DNA of 59,608 bases from CAMBRQ01 sp945870325 (lineage in GTDB: Bacteria > Bacillota > Clostridia > Lachnospirales > Lachnospiraceae), in NCBI RefSeq assembly GCF_050313795.1, contig NZ_JBNPMC010000019.1, forward strand, positions 1 through 59,608, given 5' to 3'. Each line of letters starts with the position of its first letter. Within the stretch, counting starts at the first letter, position 1. The translations under genes were made by a program, and so were the position numbers. This document shows, piece after piece, positions 33,668-42,165 of this stretch. A model generated the notes under the pieces. It had not been told where the DNA came from, did no database searches, and was given only the letters and a program-made list of their open reading frames with translations.

Positions 33668-34318
33668 ATGAGTTCAAAAGAAGAATTACTGCAAAGGCTG
33701 TCAGACGGCGTGGTTGATATGGAAGAGGATGATGTGGCAGAGGCTGCCCAGGAGTATCTGGATGCCGGATATCCTGCATTTGATGGAATTATGGAGGGAT
33801 TGGTGGATGGTATGAATCGCGCCAGCCAGCTCTATGAAGAAGAAGAGTATTTCGTAACGGATGTATTGCTCTGTTCAGATGCAATGTATGCCGGACTGGA
33901 TATCTTGCGTCCTCATCTGCCGGAGGTATCGAATGATGATAAGATTACAGGAATTATCGGTGTTGTGGAGGGAGACACCCATGACATTGGAAAGAATCTG
34001 GTGAAGATCATGCTGGAGACTGCCGGATTCAATATGATTGATCTTGGAAGAGATGTGCCGCTTACCCAGTTTGTCGAGAGGGCAAAGGAACACAATGCAG
34101 ATTTCGTGTGTATGTCTACGCTGATGACGACGACGATGGGCGGGATGGAGACGGTGATTCACCTGTTAGAAGAGGCCGGTCTTAGGGATAAGGTGAAGGT
34201 TATGATTGGAGGAGGTCCGATTTCCCAGAAGTATGCAGATAAGATTGGGGCAGACGGATATTCCCAGAATGCGGTAGAGGCTGTAAAACTTGCGAAGAGA
34301 TTATTGAATATTGCATAG
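33668..34318 (+). CDS. Corrinoid protein 2 (methyltransferase cognate)
   Basis: The second B12-binding carrier of the operon. 216 residues with a helical cap followed by the B12 domain; DTHDIG with His105 is the cobalt ligand, and STLMTTTMGG plus GGGPIS match the nucleotide pocket. The start follows AAGGAGG. Two corrinoid proteins in one operon suggest two donor substrates, or separate partners for different methyltransferases. Confidence 0.95.
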   Translation: MSSKEELLQRLSDGVVDMEEDDVAEAAQEYLDAGYPAFDGIMEGLVDGMNRASQLYEEEEYFVTDVLLCSDAMYAGLDILRPHLPEVSNDDKITGIIGVVEGDTHDIGKNLVKIMLETAGFNMIDLGRDVPLTQFVERAKEHNADFVCMSTLMTTTMGGMETVIHLLEEAGLRDKVKVMIGGGPISQKYADKIGADGYSQNAVEAVKLAKRLLNIA

Positions 34319-34327
34319 GAGTAGATA

Positions 34328-35344
34328 ATGTTAACACCAAAAGAAAGACTAAGAATGATATTAGATGGACAGAATGCCGATCGGCCGGCGTGTATCTGTC
34401 CGGGCGGCATGATGAATATGGTAACATCAGAATTGATGGATAAGGTAAAGGTTCATATGCCGGAAGCCCATAATGATGCCAGACAGATGGCGGATCTTGC
34501 CAAAGCAGTATATGAGGAAGGGTGCTTTGAGAATTATGGAGTGCCATTCTGCATGACCGTAGAGGCGGAGGAGATGGGGGCGAAAGTGGATATGGGTTCC
34601 CATGTCTATGAGCCTCATGTTGTGGAATATGTCATTGATTCTGTGAGTGACTATAAGAGATTAACACCTGTGGATATAACCCGGGGACGTGCCAAAGTTG
34701 TATTGGATGCGATCCGTATTTTGAAGGAAGAGACGGAAGGAGTGCCGATTGTTGGTAATCTGACAGGACCGATCAGTACAGCAAGTTCCGTGATGGAGCC
34801 GGTTGTATTCTATAAGGAACTGCGTAAGAAGAATCAAGAGGCACATGAATACATGGAATTCATTACGGAGCAGCTGATTGCATTTGGAAGGGCACAGATA
34901 GAAGCGGGAGCAGATATCATTGCCATCTCTGACCCGAGTGGTACGGGAGAGATCTTGGGACCAAAGTATTTTAAAGAATTCGCAGTAACTTATATTAATA
35001 ATTTGCTGGATTCGCTGCAGGATGAGAAGATGGGGTCGATCGTACATATCTGTGGGCAGATGAGTCCTGTATACAAGGAAGTGAATGAGGTACATAGCAG
35101 TGCGCTTAGTTTTGATTCAATCGTGCCAATGAAGGAGGCAAGAGAGCATCTGAAAGACAGGGTGCTGATGGGAAATGTTAGTACTTATGCGCTGGAATTC
35201 GGTGATCCGGACAGAGTGAAGATGCTTACAAGAGGCTGCGTGAAGAATGGTTCGGATATTATATCTCCAGCCTGTGGATTGGGAATGAAATCTCCGCTTG
35301 CAAATGTCCAATCAATTCTGGCGTGTCTTAAGGAGGATGCGTAG
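34328..35344 (+). CDS. UroD/MtaA-type methyltransferase 4
   Basis: A 338-residue UroD-superfamily protein with the zinc motif HIC (His240, Cys242) and Cys316 in SPACGLG. The N-terminus has the family start PKERLRMILDGQNADRP. It starts 9 bp after corrinoid gene 2 and abuts the RACo-like gene with no gap, so the three are tightly coupled. It may be the methyl-acceptor enzyme (MT-II role), since no MtrH-like methyltransferase is present in the cluster. Confidence 0.88.
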   Translation: MLTPKERLRMILDGQNADRPACICPGGMMNMVTSELMDKVKVHMPEAHNDARQMADLAKAVYEEGCFENYGVPFCMTVEAEEMGAKVDMGSHVYEPHVVEYVIDSVSDYKRLTPVDITRGRAKVVLDAIRILKEETEGVPIVGNLTGPISTASSVMEPVVFYKELRKKNQEAHEYMEFITEQLIAFGRAQIEAGADIIAISDPSGTGEILGPKYFKEFAVTYINNLLDSLQDEKMGSIVHICGQMSPVYKEVNEVHSSALSFDSIVPMKEAREHLKDRVLMGNVSTYALEFGDPDRVKMLTRGCVKNGSDIISPACGLGMKSPLANVQSILACLKEDA

Positions 35345-36940
35345 ATGTCAGAGATAAGAGTTAGGCAGACTGGGAGAAAGATTGTATGCGAAGCAGGAGA
35401 CAATCTTTTGAAGAGCCTTCTGGACGCAGGAGTATTTGTGGATAATCCATGTAACGGAAAAGGAATCTGCGGAAAATGTAAGATAAAGATTTTGTCCGGA
35501 GATGTTTCGTCTATGTCAGAGACAGAAGCGAAACTGTTGAAACCAGAAGAGACTCAGGCAGGAATCCGTCTGTCTTGTATGGTTGAAGTCCTGGGTGATG
35601 TAGAAGTTGAGACGCTTCAAAAGGAAAGAAAGCATGAAGTGTTGACGAAGGGGTATATGCCGCAGTTCGAGAAAGATGAATTCGAGGATGGATATGGAAT
35701 CGTAATCGATATTGGAACTACGACGGTTGTAACAGCCCTGATTGATCTTAAGACAGGAAAGGAACTGGCGAATGCCTCTATGATTAATGCGCAGAAGCAT
35801 TATGGCTTGGATGTTTTGACTAGAATTACTTATGAATATGAACATCCGGAATGTGGTATCAGGGAACTTCAAGAGGCGATTGTGAATTCCATGAATGCCA
35901 TGATTGGTGAAGCGTGCCAGGAGGCATCTGTAAGTCCGGATGAAATTCGGGAGATCGATGTGGCGGCGAACTGTACGATGATGCATATGCTTTTGGGCGT
36001 GGATGCAAGATCCATAGGAAAGGCACCTTATAAGCCGGAATTCGTAGAAGCCAAAGAGTTATTGGCAAGTGAGATTGGGATTGAGGCGGCGAAAGATACG
36101 AAGTTGTATTGTCTTCCCCAGGTGTCTGCTTATATTGGAGCCGATATTGTAGCAGGAACTTATGTGTGTGAACTACAGAAAGAAAAGGGGAATGTTCTCT
36201 TTATCGATATCGGAACGAATGGCGAGATTGTGCTGGTAAGTAACGGTAGGCTTTTGTGCTGTTCTTGCGCTGCCGGTCCCGCATTAGAAGGAATGAATAT
36301 CAGTTCCGGTATGAGGGCTGCAGAAGGGGCCGTTGAAGATGTAAAGATTACGGAAGATGGAATCAAACTTACAACTATCGGGAATCAGGAACCTGTGGGA
36401 ATCTGCGGAAGTGGAATTCTGGCTGTGGTGAAAGAACTGCTGCGCACCGGAATCGTGAAGAAGACGGGGGTATTTATCAAGAAAGACCGTCTAAAAGAAG
36501 AGGACTATCGATATCCAATGATTCGTATGAATGGAACGAAGCGGGAGTTCATTCTCCATGAGAATCCTGAACTTCTGGTGACCCAGGGGGATGTGCGCCA
36601 GGTGCAGCTTGCGAAGGGGGCGATTCTGTCCGGATTCGTAGCACTTCTGAATAAAGCGGGCATTCGGATGGAAGATTTAGATAAGGTGATGATTGCGGGG
36701 CAGTTTGGAGCGCATCTTCCGGCTGAGTCCCTGGTTGGAACGGGGATACTGCCTCAAGAGGTGGGAGATAAACTGGTCTATGTGGGTAATTCTTCGAAGA
36801 CGGGTGCGTATATGACGTTGATGTCCCGGAAAGTGAAGCGGGAAGTGGAAGAACTGGCAGAACAGATGGAGTATATGGAACTGGCTGAGACGGAGAATTA
36901 TGAACGGATCTTTACGGAGAGTATGATATTTCCTAACTGA
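35345..36940 (+). CDS. RACo-like corrinoid activating protein
   Basis: Reductive activator of corrinoid proteins: uses ATP to bring inactive Co(II) back to Co(I). 531 residues. An N-terminal [2Fe-2S] ferredoxin domain with CNGKGICGKC (three cysteines) and a distal Cys in LSCMVEV is followed by a linker and an ASKHA-type ATPase (DUF4445) domain with DIGTTTVVTAL (about residue 120), DIGTNGEIVL and GGSGIL-like loops. The start follows the preceding stop directly. It belongs with the two corrinoid proteins and is the last gene of the B12-regulated operon. Confidence 0.93.
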   Translation: MSEIRVRQTGRKIVCEAGDNLLKSLLDAGVFVDNPCNGKGICGKCKIKILSGDVSSMSETEAKLLKPEETQAGIRLSCMVEVLGDVEVETLQKERKHEVLTKGYMPQFEKDEFEDGYGIVIDIGTTTVVTALIDLKTGKELANASMINAQKHYGLDVLTRITYEYEHPECGIRELQEAIVNSMNAMIGEACQEASVSPDEIREIDVAANCTMMHMLLGVDARSIGKAPYKPEFVEAKELLASEIGIEAAKDTKLYCLPQVSAYIGADIVAGTYVCELQKEKGNVLFIDIGTNGEIVLVSNGRLLCCSCAAGPALEGMNISSGMRAAEGAVEDVKITEDGIKLTTIGNQEPVGICGSGILAVVKELLRTGIVKKTGVFIKKDRLKEEDYRYPMIRMNGTKREFILHENPELLVTQGDVRQVQLAKGAILSGFVALLNKAGIRMEDLDKVMIAGQFGAHLPAESLVGTGILPQEVGDKLVYVGNSSKTGAYMTLMSRKVKREVEELAEQMEYMELAETENYERIFTESMIFPN

Positions 36941-36965
36941 ACTTGATTATCAATATCTATATATA

Positions 36966-37086
36966 AGCCGATATATAGATGCAGTCTATATATCGGAGGC
37001 GTTTATAAAAAAGGTGAATTTTACCGGTTGAGGAATGCATGCTATAATATTTAGAAAAATAATATTTACTCAATGGAGGTACGAAA
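36966..37086 (+). promoter_or_regulatory. Hairpin and promoter upstream of the MetQ-like gene
   Basis: A perfect 12 bp stem (CCGATATATAGA / TCTATATATCGG, about 36968-36996) follows the activator gene and may end part of the transcript. A -10-like TATAAT near 37042 lies in an AT-rich stretch and probably starts the importer operon. No SAM riboswitch or T-box was recognised. Confidence 0.4.
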
Positions 37087-37902
37087 GTGAAAAAGAGATT
37101 ATTAAGTGCATGCCTGTGCGGGGTTATGGCAGCAACTATGATTGTAGGCTGCGGGGGAAAAGAGAAAGAAGAAACGTCATCAGGTGAAGAGAAGAAGGAT
37201 AAGATTATTATTGGAACATCATCAGTTTCGGTAGATCTTGCGGAATCTGGTGTTGAGGCATTGGAAGATATGGGATATGAAGTAGAGTTAAAAGTATTTG
37301 ATGATTATTTCCTTCCTAATGAAGCATTAGTAGAAGGATCTATTGATGCTAATTTCTATCAGCATAAACCGTTCCTTGATACTTATAATGAGGAGAAAGG
37401 TACGGATATTCAGATGCTGGAGCCGAAACTTTGGAATTTCTGGGCAGGAATCTATTCTGTTAAGGCAGATTCTATTGATGATCTTCCAGATGGTGGAATT
37501 GTCGGTGTTGCTGAAGATGCATCTAATATTGATCAGGATTTGCGTCGCCTGCAAGAGGCAGGAATTATCAAGTTGACAGATGAAGAAAAGGATCAGTATG
37601 ATATTGCAGATATCGTGGAGAATCCACATAATTATGAATTTATTCAAGCGGATCATATTAAGTATACCAATATGGATGATTATACACTTGTAATTGGAAC
37701 ATCCAATACGATGGCATCATTTGATGTCGATCCGACCGAGAATTTACTGCAGTCATTTGTAGATGATTCACTTGCATTAGGTATGTGTGTAATGCCTGAA
37801 AATGCTGATACACAGTGGGCAAAAGATATTATGAAAGCATACACATCTGATAAAGCAAAAGAATATGTAAAACCTGCGACAGGTTTTGAAGCAGTATTTT
37901 AA
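37087..37902 (+). CDS. NlpA/MetQ-family binding lipoprotein, divergent
   Basis: Solute receptor of a methionine-type ABC importer. 271 residues; GTG start behind GGAGG, lipobox ending MIVGC. The family body is clear (VFDDYFLPNEALVEGSIDANFYQHKPFLD). The ligand-contact loops differ: the usual GxxPHAE becomes SSVSVDLAESGV, IPNDPxN becomes VAEDASN, and the Asn-Thr-Asn-Tyr loop becomes TSNTMAS. The cargo may therefore not be methionine; a methylated substrate of the neighbouring methyltransferases is an option. Confidence 0.85.
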   Translation: MKKRLLSACLCGVMAATMIVGCGGKEKEETSSGEEKKDKIIIGTSSVSVDLAESGVEALEDMGYEVELKVFDDYFLPNEALVEGSIDANFYQHKPFLDTYNEEKGTDIQMLEPKLWNFWAGIYSVKADSIDDLPDGGIVGVAEDASNIDQDLRRLQEAGIIKLTDEEKDQYDIADIVENPHNYEFIQADHIKYTNMDDYTLVIGTSNTMASFDVDPTENLLQSFVDDSLALGMCVMPENADTQWAKDIMKAYTSDKAKEYVKPATGFEAVF

Positions 37903-37985
37903 AATTTCTTGTGTACTGTATATGGGGTGTTTGGGAGAAGCCTGACACCCCATTTTTATTATGTATACCATGCGAGGAGACTATC

Positions 37986-38969
37986 ATGATTGAGATTAGA
38001 GGATTACAGAAGTCATTTGGTGATTTGAAGGTATTGAATAATATTGATTTGACTATTGAAGATGGAGAGATATATGGATTGGTAGGTAAAAGCGGAGCAG
38101 GAAAATCCACATTGCTTCGATGTATTAATGGACTGGAAAAATATTCCGCTGGAAGCCTTAAGATAGATGGTGTAGAGGTAAAGGAACTGGATAGAAAGGA
38201 ATTGCGTAACTTTCGCAAAGGAGTATCTATGATTTTTCAGCATTTTCCTATGCTGACCAGAAAAACCGTATATGAGAATATTGCATTTCCAATGCGTTGT
38301 TGGGGATACGATAAACAGACGATTGATAAACGTGTAAAAGAACTTGCGGAATTAGTGGGAATCTCGGAAAAATTAAATCAAAGACCGAGGCAGTTATCCG
38401 GAGGGCAGCAACAGAGAGTAGCCATTGCAAGGGCATTGACTATGGAACCTAAAATCTTGTTGAGTGATGAGGCAACATCAGCATTAGATCCGGTAACGAC
38501 CCGTGCGATATTACAACTCCTTCGAGATATTAATGAAAAATTGGGGATTACGATTATTGTAGTAACACATCAAATGTCTGTTATTAAGGATGTATGTGAA
38601 AAAGTTACGCTCCTGGAAGCTGGAGAGTTGGTTGTATCAGGACCGGTGGATGAACTTTTTATGAATCAGCCGGAAGAACTGAAGACATTTTTAGGAGAAG
38701 AGCAGTTTCATGTGGACAACAATGGAGTGAATATACAGATTATGTTATCTGATGAAAATGAATCTAAAAATATTGTGAGTAGAATGTCTAGGGAATTAGA
38801 TATGGATTTTACTATTGTGAATAGTGAAATGGAGCGTTATCGGGATAAATATCTAGGGTATCTTATCCTGAATTATGCAGACGAACACAAAAGAAAAGTC
38901 GAAACATATCTAAAACAGAATAATATTATCTGGCGGTATTATCAGTCGCACAGTGAGGAGGAAGAGTAA
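37986..38969 (+). CDS. MetN-type ABC transporter ATPase with NIL-like domain
   Basis: ATPase of the importer. 327 residues. Walker A GKSGAGKS, signature LSGGQQQR, Walker B ILLSDEATSALDP, then a C-terminal domain (about 250-320) like the NIL domain that gives substrate feedback in MetN. ATG 37986 is preferred because GAGGAG lies upstream and the protein then starts MIEIRGLQKSFG. The stop overlaps the permease start (TAATG). Confidence 0.9.
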   Translation: MIEIRGLQKSFGDLKVLNNIDLTIEDGEIYGLVGKSGAGKSTLLRCINGLEKYSAGSLKIDGVEVKELDRKELRNFRKGVSMIFQHFPMLTRKTVYENIAFPMRCWGYDKQTIDKRVKELAELVGISEKLNQRPRQLSGGQQQRVAIARALTMEPKILLSDEATSALDPVTTRAILQLLRDINEKLGITIIVVTHQMSVIKDVCEKVTLLEAGELVVSGPVDELFMNQPEELKTFLGEEQFHVDNNGVNIQIMLSDENESKNIVSRMSRELDMDFTIVNSEMERYRDKYLGYLILNYADEHKRKVETYLKQNNIIWRYYQSHSEEEE

Positions 38970-39640
38970 TGTCAAGATTTTTAACAGAATATCAGTTAAA
39001 CTTTTGGGAACGAATTCTTGCACCGGCTTTTGTGGCAACAATAGAGATGGTCATTATTACTACAATATTAGGCACGATATTTGGCTTTCTGGTAGCAGTC
39101 GTTCTGTTAGTAACAGACAAGGATGGGATTCATCCCAATCGCTTTATCTATGGATTGGTTAGTTTTATTGTAAATGTAATAAGGTCATTTCCGTTTTTGA
39201 TCCTTATGATTTTTTTGCTGCCGTTTACAAAATTGGTGGTAGGAACATCAATCGGGGTTCGGGCAGCAGTTGTTCCGCTTATCGTGTCAGCAACAGCATT
39301 TATTGCTAAACTGATTGTAAATGCAATGCAAGAAGTAGATAAAGGATTGATTGAGGCTATGAAGTCATTTGGCATTTCAGAGGCGCAAGTTGTTTTTAAG
39401 GTGATGTTTTCTGAGGCAATGCCTGCAATTATATCAGGCGTTATTCTTGCAATGGTTGCAATTCTTGGCTCGACTGCTATGGCAGGCGCAATGGGAGCGG
39501 GAGGAATTGGATCTGTGGCAATCACATATGGATACCAAAAATTTAATGAAGTGGTCATGGTTCTTACGGCTGGTATTCTGATTGTATTTGTTCAGTTGAT
39601 TGAGATAGTAGGAAAGTGGGTTTATCGCAAGATGAAATAG
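38969..39640 (+). CDS. MetI-type ABC transporter permease
   Basis: Membrane subunit of the importer. 223 residues with about five transmembrane segments. The ATPase-docking loop EAMKSFGISEAQVVFKVM lies near residue 130, and GAMGAGGIGSVAITYGYQKF near residue 180 is a MetI signature. It overlaps the ATPase gene by one base. Methyltransferase 5 begins 12 bp after its stop, placing the importer and the enzyme in one transcript. Confidence 0.92.
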   Translation: MSRFLTEYQLNFWERILAPAFVATIEMVIITTILGTIFGFLVAVVLLVTDKDGIHPNRFIYGLVSFIVNVIRSFPFLILMIFLLPFTKLVVGTSIGVRAAVVPLIVSATAFIAKLIVNAMQEVDKGLIEAMKSFGISEAQVVFKVMFSEAMPAIISGVILAMVAILGSTAMAGAMGAGGIGSVAITYGYQKFNEVVMVLTAGILIVFVQLIEIVGKWVYRKMK

Positions 39641-39652
39641 TTGGTGAGTATT

Positions 39653-40774
39653 ATGGACAGAGAAGAATTATATAGAGAGTTGGCAAAGCAGAAAGAATCC
39701 ATGACACCAGGGGAACGGATAACCTCATATTTCAGGGGTGAGGAAGTGGATTGCCTTCCATATGGGCTGCTGGCTCCGGAGGATGCGTTAGCACATATAT
39801 GGGGATATACGAAAGGACAGGTTCATCGTTCGTTTGATATACGCTGTGAGATGATACGGCGCAAGAAAGAAGAGTATGGGTTTAGCGGTCTTTCGATACC
39901 GTTAGGGCTTAGAGGGATTGGAGAAGCAGTAGGATCGGTGCTGCAATATCCGGAAGATGCGGTGGATTATATTAAGGAATACGCGGTTGCAGATTATAGT
40001 TTTCTGGAAGAGGCAGTAGAATTTGATGTAGATCAGAATGTACTGTTATGTAAAAAATTAGAGGAAGGGAAACGACTTATGGAATTATTTCCTGACATGG
40101 GAATCTCTACAGATGTAGCGGGTCCGTTTTCTACGGCGATCGCGATGCGTCCGATAGAATCAGTCTTGAGAGATATGCGTAAGAATCCGGATAAGGTACA
40201 TCAACTTCTTTCGTATGGAGTGGATTGTTCTCTAAAATGGATTAAAAGATTCCATCAGGAGACAGGAAGTTGTTCTGTCGGGTTTGCTGATCCTGTAACA
40301 ACAACAGATATTCTTGGTAAAAAGGATTTCCTAAAGTTTTCGAAACCGTATATGAAAAAACTGGTGGATGGAATTATCGCAATTACAGGAAATGCGCCAT
40401 CGGTTCACATATGTGGTCATACGAAAGGTATATGGCAGGATTTGATGGAAATTGGAATTAACAATTTTAGTCTGGATAACTGTGAGAGCCTTGAAGAAGC
40501 AAAAAGTATCATGGGAGAAAGGGTATTTATCTCAGGGAATGTTGCGCCTGTAGATATTATGCGCCTAGGAACAATAGATATGGTGATTGATGCCGTTAAG
40601 ACGGCAATCAGAGAGGGTGCCGACAGCCCTTCTGGATACATGTTGATGACAGGCTGCCAGATTCCGATAGGAACTCCGAAAGAGAATATAGATGCATATA
40701 TCTATGCAGCGCGAAAATATGGACGTGGTGCGAGGATTGGGCAGATGCCAAAAGGAATATTGGAAGAAAGTTAA
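39653..40774 (+). CDS. UroD/MtaA-type methyltransferase 5
   Basis: A 373-residue UroD-superfamily protein with the zinc motif HIC (His252, Cys254) and a distal Cys in MTGCQIP. It is the paralogue of the product at 32484, with the same C-terminal signature KYGRGARIGQMPKGILEE. ATG 39653 is chosen because GGTGAG lies before it; the frame opens at a TTG right after metI. Being in the importer operon suggests that it acts on what the importer brings in. Confidence 0.85.
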   Translation: MDREELYRELAKQKESMTPGERITSYFRGEEVDCLPYGLLAPEDALAHIWGYTKGQVHRSFDIRCEMIRRKKEEYGFSGLSIPLGLRGIGEAVGSVLQYPEDAVDYIKEYAVADYSFLEEAVEFDVDQNVLLCKKLEEGKRLMELFPDMGISTDVAGPFSTAIAMRPIESVLRDMRKNPDKVHQLLSYGVDCSLKWIKRFHQETGSCSVGFADPVTTTDILGKKDFLKFSKPYMKKLVDGIIAITGNAPSVHICGHTKGIWQDLMEIGINNFSLDNCESLEEAKSIMGERVFISGNVAPVDIMRLGTIDMVIDAVKTAIREGADSPSGYMLMTGCQIPIGTPKENIDAYIYAARKYGRGARIGQMPKGILEES

Positions 40775-40815
40775 GTTATACTTGAAATGATTATATATAA
40801 ACTATTAAGTAGAAG

Positions 40816-40855
40816 GTGTCTGGTCGTGATGAAACCAGACACTTTCTTTATTAGT
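40816..40855 (+). terminator. Terminator of the importer-methyltransferase operon
   Basis: A 9 bp stem (GTGTCTGGT / ACCAGACAC) is followed by TTTCTTTATT. It lies between convergent genes. Confidence 0.7.
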
Positions 40856-40872
40856 ATTTGTTTGAGTGGAAA

Positions 40873-41934
40873 CTATTCCCAATTTGAAGGTTGAACCGGA
40901 TATTTTGCACATCTTCTGGCTGCTTTCATATATGCATCGATATTTTCCAGGGATGCAGTAACCGGAATGTCACATCCTGGAGCAATCGTGAATCCGCAAG
41001 GGTTATCCCAGCACTTGGCAAAGCAGTTTTTGACAGCGGCTTCAATAGATGCAGGAGTACCTTCCAGAACTTCGATTGGAGATACGTTGCCCATGATAGA
41101 GAGTTTATCGCCGACAGTTTCTTTGGCATAGGCAATATCTACAGCACTGTCGATACTGATGCCGCGAATCCCCATTTCTGTGAAAGCCTCGAGAAGTCTG
41201 GTGGTATCGCCGCAGATATGGAAACCGGCACCACGGCTTCCCCATTCTTTCCATTTATCCATTACCTTTACATAATATGGTGTTACGAACTCGCGGAACT
41301 GCTTGGGGGATACTAATGAAGCGGTTGGTTCTGCAAGCCCTATACCGATCTGGTTTTCTACGAATTTGCGCCCGACTTCGATGGTGGCATCAGCCGCAAA
41401 ATCAAGTAACTTGTGAAGTCCTTCCGGATCTTTTCGCATGGCTTTCAGTACAGTGGTAGTTCCGGCAAGGTTGGCAGCGGTCGTGAATGGTCCCATGAAG
41501 CCGACTCCGGTGAATATCTCATCTTTTAATTCATCCTGAATCCGTTCTACGGCTTCGAATGCAATCTGAGCATTTACATCATTTTCAAATCTAAGATTTT
41601 CTAAGTCTAACTGGTCTACATCTGATAGTTTCTCAAGAACAGCATTCTTCACGATTGGTATTCCGCTGGGGTCGTAGGTAGATTCGGCGCCGAAAGCCAC
41701 AGGGATTCCGTCAATTCGGTAATTAACGCTTAATCCATCCTGTCCGAATCGTTTATAACTTTCGATAAGCCAGTAAGCGCGTGATTTGGCATCGTTGAAT
41801 GCTTCTTCATACGTTGCTCCGAAGTTCATTCCGATATAGGGAGAGAAGAGTTTGATCGGCATACGGTCTACTGGTTTTTTGGCAAATAATGCGAATGCCC
41901 GTTCTTTTGGTGTCATTTGGTCGTCTCTATGCAT
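40873..41934 (-). CDS. UroD/MtaA-type methyltransferase 6
   Basis: A 353-residue UroD-superfamily protein on the opposite strand. The zinc site is intact: HIC (His239, Cys241) and a distal Cys in APGCDIP (about 329). It starts MHRDDQMTPKERAFALFAKK behind AAGGAGG. It is convergent with the operon and separately expressed. It has no corrinoid gene of its own, so it probably uses one of the two nearby corrinoid proteins. The 230 bp upstream gap holds the promoters of this gene and of the next one. Confidence 0.87.
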   Translation of the reverse strand: MHRDDQMTPKERAFALFAKKPVDRMPIKLFSPYIGMNFGATYEEAFNDAKSRAYWLIESYKRFGQDGLSVNYRIDGIPVAFGAESTYDPSGIPIVKNAVLEKLSDVDQLDLENLRFENDVNAQIAFEAVERIQDELKDEIFTGVGFMGPFTTAANLAGTTTVLKAMRKDPEGLHKLLDFAADATIEVGRKFVENQIGIGLAEPTASLVSPKQFREFVTPYYVKVMDKWKEWGSRGAGFHICGDTTRLLEAFTEMGIRGISIDSAVDIAYAKETVGDKLSIMGNVSPIEVLEGTPASIEAAVKNCFAKCWDNPCGFTIAPGCDIPVTASLENIDAYMKAARRCAKYPVQPSNWE

Positions 41935-42165
41935 AAGGCGGCACCTCCTTTTGTGTGATAATTTAACTATACTTTAGTGGGGAGGGGAGTTCAATGGATG
42001 AAAGAAAAAGAGGGTATAGAAAAATAAAATGAATGAGCCTAATTATAGATGTAAGAGATGCGTAGAAGGCTGTCAATAAGGTTGTTCCTTGTTGTGTATT
42101 AAGATAAGATGCGATAGCCTATTGTTATATATAAAGGCGAACAACTGGGAAAGGGGGGATGCTGC

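Noticed and set aside
30522..35344. Haem biosynthesis assignment (uroporphyrinogen decarboxylase, hemE) for the UroD-type genes
   Set aside because: The HxC...C zinc ligands, the corrinoid proteins and the RACo-like activator point to methyltransferases; no other haem genes are present.
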